From Candidatus Zhuqueibacterota bacterium (GTDB lineage Bacteria; BS750m-G25), in NCBI GenBank assembly GCA_016783505.1, contig JADHWK010000006.1, forward strand, positions 1 to 64,000: a DNA stretch of 64,000 nt, given 5' to 3'. The notes beneath the pieces were generated by a model, which ran no database searches, was not told the origin of the DNA, and was given only the letters and a program-made list of their open reading frames with translations. This document shows, one piece after another, positions 1 through 5,871 of the stretch. A program made the position numbers and the translations under genes. Numbering within the stretch: the stretch's first letter is position 1; each line of letters begins with the position of its first letter.

Positions 1-3
1 AAG

Positions 4-216
4 ATGATTTTTAAAAGAGCCTGGATTTTACCCTTTCTGTGTTAGGCCCTATCATGCGGTCTGTTTAAAACGGAGAAAGGGGGCCGAGAGCATAAGTGGG
101 GTCCAATTTATAAACCGAAACTGACCTTTAAAGAACTTTCCCAGAAAAAGGAAGGTGTTGATTGGACCGGGGAAATTATATATTATTATGGTAATTCACC
201 ACTAAAATTACACTAA
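4..216 (+). pseudogene. Short lipoprotein frame broken by an in-frame TAG
   Basis: Reading from the ATG at 4 gives a basic start and a hydrophobic stretch (IFKRAWILPFLC), then a TAG at 43-45, then ALSCGLFK, which is a good lipobox (L-S-C-G). The frame stays open to a TAA at 214-216. Ignoring the TAG, it encodes a lipoprotein signal peptide plus about 52 hydrophilic residues. The signal peptide continuing across the stop is why I read this as a decayed small lipoprotein gene rather than chance. No family is recognised. The N-terminal stop may equally be a sequencing error. Confidence 0.35.
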
Positions 217-230
217 AAGGTATTGATAAC

Positions 231-258
231 TAGCTGAAAAATAGTTACTTTTCAGCTA
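231..258. promoter_or_regulatory. 10-bp-arm hairpin in the glnA leader
   Basis: TAGCTGAAAA (231-240) and TTTTCAGCTA (249-258) are perfect inverted repeats around an 8-nt loop, about 70 nt before the glnA start and followed by a run of A. It could be the terminator of the upstream remnant or an attenuator/operator for glnA. The sequence does not decide between these. Confidence 0.4.
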
Positions 259-329
259 TAAAAAAATGTCCTTGCTGCGGCAGTCAAAAATTTTGTGAAG
301 AACCATTCATTTTTCAATCAGGAGGGGCT

Positions 330-1655
330 ATGGGACAAAAGAAAGAGGGGATTTTGAAGAGGGTACGCGATGAAAAGATTTCCTTCATTCGTTTATGGTT
401 CACGGATATTCTAGGTCAGTTGAAGGGGTTTGCCATCACTCCGAGGGAGCTGGAGGGGGCGCTTGATCACGGGATGGGCTTTGACGGTTCCTCCATTGAG
501 GGGTTCGCCCGTATCCACGAGAGCGACCTTATAGCCGTGCCCGACCCCAACACCTTCGTCATCCTGCCCGATGAAATAGAGGAGATGAGCACCGCCCGTA
601 TGTTCTGCGATTTGACTACCCCGGAGGGAAAACCCTACGAGGGAGATCCCCGCTATGTTCTGAGGAGGAATTTAGCAAAAATAGAAAAGAAGGGTTATAC
701 CTTTTATGTGGGTCCTGAGATCGAATACTTCTATTTTGAGGATTCAAGCAGCACCGGCACTCTGGATTCGGGGGGCTACTTTGATTCCTCCATCATTGAT
801 AAAGGGACCTTGCTTCGAAAAAAAAGCATCAACGCCCTGGAATCCATGGGCATTAAGGTGGAATATTCCCATCACGAGGTGGCCCCGAGCCAGCACGAGA
901 TTGACCTTCGGTATTCGGATGCCTTCAACATGGCGGATTATGCCATTACCTACCGCTTTGTGGTAAAGGAGATTGCCCGCCGTAACGGGGCCTACGCCAC
1001 CTTCATGCCCAAACCCATCTACGGCGTCAACGGCAGCGGCATGCACACCCATCAGTCCATCTTCCAGGGGGATAAGAACCTGTTTTTCTGCGCCGACGGG
1101 GAATATCATCTCTCCGATTTCGCCAAGTCCTACATTGCCGGTCTGTTGACACATATCAGGGAGATTACTTCCATTCTGAACCAATGGGTGAACTCTTACA
1201 AGCGGCTGGTGGGGGGATACGAGGCGCCGGTGTACCTCTCGTGGGGCCAGAAGAACCGGTCGGCCCTGGTGCGGGTTCCCCGCTACCGGATCGGGCATGA
1301 ACAGGCCACCCGGGTCGAACTCCGCAGCCCCGACTCTGTGTGCAACCCATACCTGGCTTTCTCCGTTATGCTGGCGGCTGGAATGAAGGGGGTGGAGTCG
1401 GGCTATTCCCTTCCCCCGCCCGTCGAAGAGAACATCTTCGAGATGTCGCCCCGTGAGAAGGAGGCCTTAAACATTCAAAGCCTACCCGGTAATTTATATG
1501 AGGCGATCCTGGAGACTGAGAAAAGCGAACTCGTCAGGGAAGCCCTGGGGGATCATGTGTTCAATAAATTCATTCAAAACAAAAAGATCGAATGGGATAG
1601 CTACCGTTCCCAAGTTACCACCTATGAGCTGGATAAATATTTGCCTATTTTGTAA
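330..1655 (+). CDS. glnA: Glutamine synthetase, type I
   Basis: Cytoplasmic enzyme that makes glutamine from glutamate, ammonia and ATP; the central ammonium-assimilation step. The 441 residues match the usual GSI-alpha length. Visible signatures are GFDGSSIEGF (about residue 50), the metal-binding GPEIEYFYF, the ATP-binding NGSGMHTHQS (about 234), and the RVELRSPDS region near the active site. The Tyr-containing NLYDLPPEE adenylylation site of the beta type is replaced by NLYEAILETEKS, so adenylylation control is not evident. The ATG at 330 follows a strong ribosome site (AGGAGGGG) by a few bases. It stands alone, with a hairpin in its leader and a low-complexity repeat just downstream. Confidence 0.96.
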   Translation: MGQKKEGILKRVRDEKISFIRLWFTDILGQLKGFAITPRELEGALDHGMGFDGSSIEGFARIHESDLIAVPDPNTFVILPDEIEEMSTARMFCDLTTPEGKPYEGDPRYVLRRNLAKIEKKGYTFYVGPEIEYFYFEDSSSTGTLDSGGYFDSSIIDKGTLLRKKSINALESMGIKVEYSHHEVAPSQHEIDLRYSDAFNMADYAITYRFVVKEIARRNGAYATFMPKPIYGVNGSGMHTHQSIFQGDKNLFFCADGEYHLSDFAKSYIAGLLTHIREITSILNQWVNSYKRLVGGYEAPVYLSWGQKNRSALVRVPRYRIGHEQATRVELRSPDSVCNPYLAFSVMLAAGMKGVESGYSLPPPVEENIFEMSPREKEALNIQSLPGNLYEAILETEKSELVREALGDHVFNKFIQNKKIEWDSYRSQVTTYELDKYLPIL

Positions 1656-1664
1656 GGTGTCTTT

Positions 1665-1748
1665 AGAATATTGAATAATGAATGCCGAGTGATGAGATAA
1701 GAGGCACTTCGATATTCTATATTCCTTGTTCGACATTCAATATTCTCT
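1665..1748. repeat. Stuttering AT-rich intergenic repeat (GAATATTGAA type)
   Basis: The spacer after glnA is built from degenerate copies of one word on both strands: gaatattgaataatgaatg on the left and its near-complement cattcaatattc on the right. It resembles the other stuttering spacers at 23.2, 35.9, 45.3 and 52.2-52.4 kb in style but uses a different word. No gene is visible. Confidence 0.45.
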
Positions 1749-1840
1749 TATAATATGATGATAGCGTAATGGAGTCCGGTTAGTCACGGCTCTTAAACAA
1801 GACAAAAAGTCGGCCCTTAAAACTCGTTCTTTGTTTTTTA

Positions 1841-1869
1841 TTGACTCTTTTATAAAATTTCTTTATATT
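1841..1869 (+). promoter_or_regulatory. Sigma-70 promoter of the K+ channel gene
   Basis: TTGACT (1841-1846), 17-bp spacer, TATATT (1864-1869). The expected transcription start lies at about 1876, only a few bases before the ATG at 1879, so the message would be almost leaderless. The same promoter form is seen before several other genes here. Confidence 0.65.
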
Positions 1870-1878
1870 GATAAAGAA

Positions 1879-3036
1879 ATGCCGGGAAAAAGTTCACAGA
1901 TTATCGCCAATATCCTCCGGAGTAATCTGACCAAGGTTTTCTTAGGGATGGCGGTGGTGATGGTGGCTGGTGGGATGGCGGTGACCCTCTTCGAGCAGGC
2001 GGACACCGGGTTCAGTTCCGTGTTTGATTCCATCTGGTGGGCGCTGGTGACCATGACCACGGTGGGCTACGGAGACAAGGTGCCAGTGTCGGTGGCCGGA
2101 AGGTTAATCGGCATCGGGGTGATCATCTGCGGGGTGGCCTTAGTCTCCATGTTCACGGCTACTGTTTCATCCATCTTTGTGGCCAACAAAATCAGGGAGG
2201 GACAGGGATTGAAGGAAGTGAAATTTAAGAATCATCTCATCATCTGCGGCTGGAATTTTAACGCCGAACGGATTATTGAGGAGCTGAAGCAAAGCCCCAT
2301 CTATCGGAGTCATGCCATTATCATGGTCAATGAACTTCCCATAGAGGAGGTGGAAGAAATCCTGAGGAGACACCGGGATTTGAAGATGGGGTTCGTACGG
2401 GGGGATCACACCAAACTGGTCATTTTGGAGAGGGCCAACGTCAAGCAGGCCGCAGCGGTGATCGTCCTGCCAAATCTGGCCACCTCTTCCCCGGATAAAG
2501 CCGACGAGAAGACCATTCTGGCCACCCTGACCATCAAATCGGAGAATCCCAACATCAAGGTCTACGCCCACCTCCTTGACAAGGAAAATGAAATGCACCT
2601 TAAACGGGCCGACGCCGATGGGGTCATCGTATCCGACGAATTCTCCGGATTCCTGCTGGCCACCCACGTGGTCTCCCCGGGGATTCCTCAGATAATAAGC
2701 GAACTTCTGACCTATGGTCGGGGGAATGCTATCTTGCGGGAGCCGATCCCCCAAAACTTTGTGGGGAAAACCTTCGCCGAACTGGCTTCCTATTTTAAGG
2801 AGAAGAAGGACGTTATTCTCATCGGTCTTTTGTCCGAGGAGGATATTCTGCGGATGGATGATGTTCTTTCCGATGATACCTCCTCCATTGACGCCTTTAT
2901 CAAGCGCAAATTTGAGGAGTTGGGGAAACGGAAGGAGGAGTTGGAGCGGATTGTGGTGAACATCAATCCCGGTAGAGACAATGTGATCCAGACGGGGGAA
3001 GAGGCATTGGTCATCGGCCGCCCCGTCTCGGGCTGA
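1879..3036 (+). CDS. Two-TM potassium channel with RCK (TrkA-N/TrkA-C) domains
   Basis: An inner-membrane K+ channel of the MthK/Kch type. From the ATG at 1879 (385 aa), one TM helix lies at about 18-38, a pore helix follows, and the selectivity filter TTVGYGD is at 60-66, with a second TM helix to about 100. A Rossmann RCK domain starts at HLIICGWN (about 119) and normally binds a nucleotide or Ca2+ to gate the pore. A TrkA-C-like region and a long charged helix (KRKFEELGKRKEELERI) end the protein. The frame is open back to a TTG at 1831, but that lies upstream of the promoter at 1841-1869, so ATG 1879 is chosen. The neighbouring cyclic-nucleotide-binding gene could encode a signalling partner; this is inference. 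Confidence 0.88.
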   Translation: MPGKSSQIIANILRSNLTKVFLGMAVVMVAGGMAVTLFEQADTGFSSVFDSIWWALVTMTTVGYGDKVPVSVAGRLIGIGVIICGVALVSMFTATVSSIFVANKIREGQGLKEVKFKNHLIICGWNFNAERIIEELKQSPIYRSHAIIMVNELPIEEVEEILRRHRDLKMGFVRGDHTKLVILERANVKQAAAVIVLPNLATSSPDKADEKTILATLTIKSENPNIKVYAHLLDKENEMHLKRADADGVIVSDEFSGFLLATHVVSPGIPQIISELLTYGRGNAILREPIPQNFVGKTFAELASYFKEKKDVILIGLLSEEDILRMDDVLSDDTSSIDAFIKRKFEELGKRKEELERIVVNINPGRDNVIQTGEEALVIGRPVSG

Positions 3037-3351
3037 AGGAAAAGGAACCGATCGGAAACTATTCGCATTAACCCACATTTGGAATTTCATTATTAGTTGA
3101 TTGCTGATTGTTGATTGTCATGAAAAGAGAATTTTTAAAGCTAAAAGATATAAGACCTTATCGAATTGCTACTGAGCCTGCCGGTTAGAAATCAATACCT
3201 TAACAAAACTCACTGGAAACTAAAGGCTTTGACATTTTAACAATCAGCAACCTGCCCGTCCCGAAGGTTCGGAACAGGCGGGTTAACAATCAACAATAAA
3301 TCGTAGGTTTCTCAAGGATTTCAACACGTTGCATTAACGTCAGGGGAAAAA
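3037..3351. repeat. Intergenic spacer with inverted stuttering repeat and palindrome
   Basis: The left edge (3096-3119) reads ttgattgctgattgttgatt; the right edge (3238-3300) carries its inverse, aacaatcagcaac and aacaatcaacaat, around a palindrome (cctgcccgtccc...ggaacaggcggg, 3250-3281). Between them lies a decayed ORF fragment (3120-3188). The palindrome belongs to the CCCGA/TCGGG family seen elsewhere in the window. Confidence 0.5.
3120..3188 (+). pseudogene. N-terminal fragment resembling a four-helix-bundle (S23/IVP) protein
   Basis: ATG at 3120 opens MKREFLKLKDIRPYRIATE and stops at 3186-3188. The opening resembles the conserved N-terminus of the 23S rRNA intervening-sequence 'four helix bundle' proteins, which are often found beside such repeats in environmental genomes. 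Only about 22 residues remain, so the match rests on a short stretch from memory and is weak. Confidence 0.3.
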
Positions 3352-3861
3352 TTGGATCTTAAGGCATTATCACGCTGTAGCCTTTTCGATGGCCTGAACG
3401 AGGAGCGGTTGAAAGTGGTTGTTGGGTCTTTATCGGAGAAGGCTTATAGGGCCGGGGAAGTGATCGTCCAGGAGGGGGAAGTGGGGGATGAGCTTTTCAT
3501 TCTGATGGAGGGCGAGGTACAGATTACTAAAAGTCTAACCTTATTGCACCATTCCGGAGAAAGCGACCGCAGGGACAAGTCCCTGCTACGTCTTTCCGCA
3601 TTCGCCCATCCCTTCTTCGGGGAGATGTCCCTGATCGGGAAGGATTTTGCCCGCTCCGCCACGGTTACTTCCCTGACCAATACCGAATTTGCCGTCCTTA
3701 AACGAAAAGATTTTCTCAGGTTAGGAGAAAAGCATCAGGACATCGGCTTTGCCATTATCTACAACATTGCCAGGGTTCTATGCGACCGGCTGCGGAAGGC
3801 CAATCAGGATATATTGAAGCTGACCACAGCGTTTAGTCTAGCGTTGGAGACGGGGAGATAA
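3352..3861 (+). CDS. Stand-alone cyclic-nucleotide-binding domain protein
   Basis: A single CRP/FNR-type cyclic-nucleotide-binding domain fills the 169 residues: the beta-roll (VIVQEGEVGDELFILMEGEV) and the phosphate-binding cassette FFGEMSLIGKDFARSATVTS. There is no DNA-binding helix-turn-helix; the C-terminus is a short amphipathic helix (LCDRLRKANQDILKLTTAF). It is probably a cytosolic regulatory subunit rather than a transcription factor. The start is a TTG at 3352 with a CAGGGG ribosome site a few bases upstream. Its last ~90 bp and the following spacer are duplicated at 4724-4841. The K+ channel gene lies just upstream. Confidence 0.85.
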   Translation: MDLKALSRCSLFDGLNEERLKVVVGSLSEKAYRAGEVIVQEGEVGDELFILMEGEVQITKSLTLLHHSGESDRRDKSLLRLSAFAHPFFGEMSLIGKDFARSATVTSLTNTEFAVLKRKDFLRLGEKHQDIGFAIIYNIARVLCDRLRKANQDILKLTTAFSLALETGR

Positions 3862-3917
3862 TGCCGTTGAGGACAAAGAAAAAATTATATACAAGTATAA
3901 GCTAAGAAGGGGAAAGA

Positions 3918-4163
3918 ATGATGAATCCGCTTTTACAGCGTATTTCCGTTGACCCAAATGTCTGCTTCGGCAAACCCTGCATTCGTGGTACTCGAATCTG
4001 GGTATCCTTGCTTCTTGATTTCCTGGCCAATGGGATGGGCTTTGAGGATATTCTCGCAGAATATCCTCAACTGACGGAGGAGGATGTTCGGGCTGCCATA
4101 GCTTACGCATCCGAGATGGCCCGGGAACGATATGTTGAAATCCCAGCCGGGGCAACAGGATGA
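3918..4163 (+). CDS. DUF433 family antitoxin
   Basis: The 81 residues follow the DUF433 pattern closely: RISVDPNVCFGKPCIRGTRI at the start and LLDFLANGMGFEDILAEYPQLTEEDVRAAIAYA in the body, a winged/helix-turn-helix fold. DUF433 proteins are typically antitoxins of PIN-like DUF5615 toxins. The stop codon overlaps the start of the next gene by 4 bp (ATGA), which fits translational coupling. A ribosome site (AAGGGGAAAG) precedes the ATG. The pair sits between two segments that recur around the next TA pair. Confidence 0.88.
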   Translation: MMNPLLQRISVDPNVCFGKPCIRGTRIWVSLLLDFLANGMGFEDILAEYPQLTEEDVRAAIAYASEMARERYVEIPAGATG

Positions 4164-4537
4164 AGTTCAAGCTTGATGAGAACTTTGGAACTCGAACTCA
4201 GCAAACTTTCCGTGCTGCAGGACACGACGTTCAAACGATCCGTGACCAAGGGTTACAGGGATGTTCAGACCAGCATCTCTATAAAGCGAGTTGTTCGGAA
4301 CGGTGCTGTTTGGTGACACTGGATTTGGATTTCGCGGATATAACTCGTTTTCCACCAGTTCAGGCGAGCGGCATAGTTGTTATTCGGAGCCCACGGAATC
4401 CAACCCTTGCTTTACTGGAACAACTGGTGCAACAATTTTTACAAGCCCTCACTCAAATGCCGGTAGAGGGAAGGCTATGGGTTGTCGAAATTGGTCGGAT
4501 TCGAATACATCAATCAGAGTCAGAAGAAGGATCGTGA
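4160..4537 (+). CDS. DUF5615 PIN-like toxin
   Basis: 125 residues with the Mut7-C/PIN-like pattern: LDENFG at the N-terminus (acidic residues of the active site), VQTIRDQGLQGCSD, and LVTLDLDFADI with the paired acidic residues, then the usual SGIVVIRSP strand. Members are predicted ribonucleases. It overlaps the DUF433 gene by 4 bp and is expected to be held inactive by that protein. The frame looks intact. Confidence 0.87.
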   Translation: MKFKLDENFGTRTQQTFRAAGHDVQTIRDQGLQGCSDQHLYKASCSERCCLVTLDLDFADITRFPPVQASGIVVIRSPRNPTLALLEQLVQQFLQALTQMPVEGRLWVVEIGRIRIHQSESEEGS

Positions 4538-4591
4538 TGGTTTTCTTTCTCCAGGGTGGATGTGGGTGAAATTAATAGAAATAATCCATGT

Positions 4592-4710
4592 CCTTTTTTA
4601 TGAATAAATAAATTGCAATCTATTGTCTGGGAAAAACGGGGTCCCGATAGAGAATTGGAAATCCCTGTTTTTAATCTCATCCCTGAAATGGTTTAAGGGG
4701 TTCTTCGTCC
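4592..4710. repeat. Direct repeat R1, left copy
   Basis: About 115 bp starting tttttatgaataaataaattgcaatct and ending near ggggttcttc recurs at 5708-5823 with few mismatches and in the same orientation. The right copy abuts valS and may be its original leader. A 79-codon frame can be read here (4623-4862) but is an artefact of the two duplicated segments. Confidence 0.8.
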
Positions 4711-4723
4711 ACCTCTTTCTATA

Positions 4724-4841
4724 CCAGGGTTCTCTGCAACAGGCTGCGGAAGGCCAATCAAGATATTCTGAAGATGACCCCCCGCGTTTAGTCTGGCGTT
4801 GGAGACGGGGAGATAATGCTGCTGAGAAGAAAGAAAAAATT
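4724..4841 (+). pseudogene. Duplicated 3' end of the cyclic-nucleotide-binding gene
   Basis: This segment matches 3770-3886, which covers the last ~90 bp of the cNMP-binding gene plus ~25 bp of spacer: both share ccagggttct, ctgcggaaggccaatca and gcgttggagacggggagata. It has no start and is frame-damaged relative to the parent. It places the same left flank in front of the second TA pair as in front of the first. Confidence 0.78.
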
Positions 4842-5001
4842 ATTTATAATTTTTTTTCATAAGAGTTATAATACTACAGAAATTTATACTCACGTTAGCC
4901 AAGTGGGATATTGGCCGGATTAGAAACCCTTGGATTTATGCCAACTTCGCAAACACCCCGATCATTAAGCAACGTTCTCTACAAGTCAAGGAGAAGTGAT
5001 C

Positions 5002-5220
5002 ATGTCTGCTAAAGCTTCCAACTATGAAGAACAATTGGTTCGCGAAATCAAAGGGACGCCAGAGGAGTATCTACCGAATCTTCTTCAGATTGTTCACCTA
5101 TTTCGTGAGAGCGTGTCGTTAAAGCCTGCTGAGGCCAGCTTTCGCCAAGGTTGGAAAGAAACGCTGGTAGGTGAAACCCGGCCTGTGTCTGAATTATGGG
5201 AGGGCATTGATGCCGAATGA
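5002..5220 (+). CDS. Antitoxin partner of the RelE/ParE-type toxin
   Basis: A 72-residue acidic-to-neutral helical protein (NYEEQLVREIKGTPEEYLPNLL...FRESVSLKPAEASFRQGWKE) with no clear DNA-binding motif. ATG 5002 has AAGGAG eight bases upstream; an in-frame GTG at 4996 is less likely. It overlaps the toxin gene by 11 bp, the usual TA order. The name rests mainly on position beside a recognisable RelE/ParE toxin. Confidence 0.75.
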   Translation: MSAKASNYEEQLVREIKGTPEEYLPNLLQIVHLFRESVSLKPAEASFRQGWKETLVGETRPVSELWEGIDAE

Positions 5221-5572
5221 GCCAGCCGAGCCAGTGCAGGTCGAGTACACACAGGAATTTAAGCGCAATCTGCGGGCACTGGCGAAGAAGTATCGGCACA
5301 TTCGGTCTGATGTGCAACCCGTGATTGGTCGACTTCAGGCAGGTGAGGTTATCGGGAATCAGGTGCGGGGCACGCGCTATACCATCTTCAAGGTGCGGGT
5401 GCAGAATAGCGACATTCAGAAGGGTAAGCGCTCCGGCTATCGTCTCATCTATCAACTTAAAAGACCGACGAGTATTATTCTTGTAACCATTTTCTCCAAA
5501 CTTGACCAAGCGGATGTCTCAACTGAGAAGATACGGCTTATCATAAAAGAGTTTGACGAGCATTTCGCTTAA
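5210..5572 (+). CDS. RelE/ParE-family toxin
   Basis: 120 residues from ATG 5210 with the RelE/ParE superfamily pattern: VEYTQEFKRNLRALAKKYRHI at the N-terminus, then RYTIFKVRVQNSDIQKGKRSGYRLIYQL and the strand SIILVTIFSKLDQADVS. Members either cleave ribosome-bound mRNA or inhibit gyrase; which applies here cannot be read from the sequence. The frame opens further upstream but the ATG at 5210 overlapping the antitoxin stop is the natural start. Confidence 0.85.
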   Translation: MPNEPAEPVQVEYTQEFKRNLRALAKKYRHIRSDVQPVIGRLQAGEVIGNQVRGTRYTIFKVRVQNSDIQKGKRSGYRLIYQLKRPTSIILVTIFSKLDQADVSTEKIRLIIKEFDEHFA

Positions 5573-5653
5573 CACGCTATTTGTGGCTCATCCCGATTTC
5601 TCGGGATTCGCCCAAACCCATTAGACCTTACAAACAGAGGAAATTATAGAAAT

Positions 5654-5719
5654 ATGAAATGTGATCTCTGCGGGGGTAAGACTTCTAAACAATTGGTCAG
5701 CCATTCTCTTTTTTTATGA
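5654..5719 (+). pseudogene. Truncated YgiT/MqsA-type zinc-finger N-terminus
   Basis: ATG 5654, preceded by a ribosome-site-like AGAGGAAA, reads MKCDLCGGKTSKQLVSHS and stops at 5717-5719. MKC-x-x-CGG is the characteristic opening of YgiT/MqsA-type zinc-finger antitoxins. The reading breaks exactly where repeat R1 begins (about 5708), so the remainder of a third antitoxin was probably removed when the repeat copy was joined here. Confidence 0.5.
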
Positions 5720-5823
5720 ATAGATAAATTGCAATCTACTGTCTGGGAAAGACGGGAACCCGATAGAAAATTGGACACCCCTGTTTTTAATCTCATCCCT
5801 GGAATGGTTTAAAGGGTTCTTCA
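5708..5823. repeat. Direct repeat R1, right copy (valS leader)
   Basis: Near-identical to 4592-4710. It lies directly upstream of valS. I looked for a T-box (AGGGTGGNACCGCG-like antiterminator bulge) because valS is a T-box target in Firmicutes, and saw none. Confidence 0.78.
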
Positions 5824-5871
5824 TACATGGTTTTACATTAATCTGTTTTTGGATTGCTCGAGGTTCTAGTA

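Noticed and set aside
261-329. Frame KKCPCCGSQKFCEEPFIFQ leading in frame into glnA, resembling a zinc ribbon
   Set aside because: There is no start codon in the frame before the Cys pair and the strong ribosome site belongs to the ATG at 330; probably chance.
2167-3090. Long minus-strand frame of 307 codons opposite the K+ channel gene
   Set aside because: It is the shadow of a strongly supported gene, with no ribosome site and no protein-like pattern.
4623-4862. A 79-codon open frame on the plus strand
   Set aside because: It runs through the R1 repeat and the duplicated 3' fragment of the cNMP gene, has no ribosome site and no family-like pattern.
5708-5853. Possible T-box leader before valS
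   Set aside because: No T-box antiterminator signature or terminator stem could be seen; the region is a copy of the spacer at 4592-4710.
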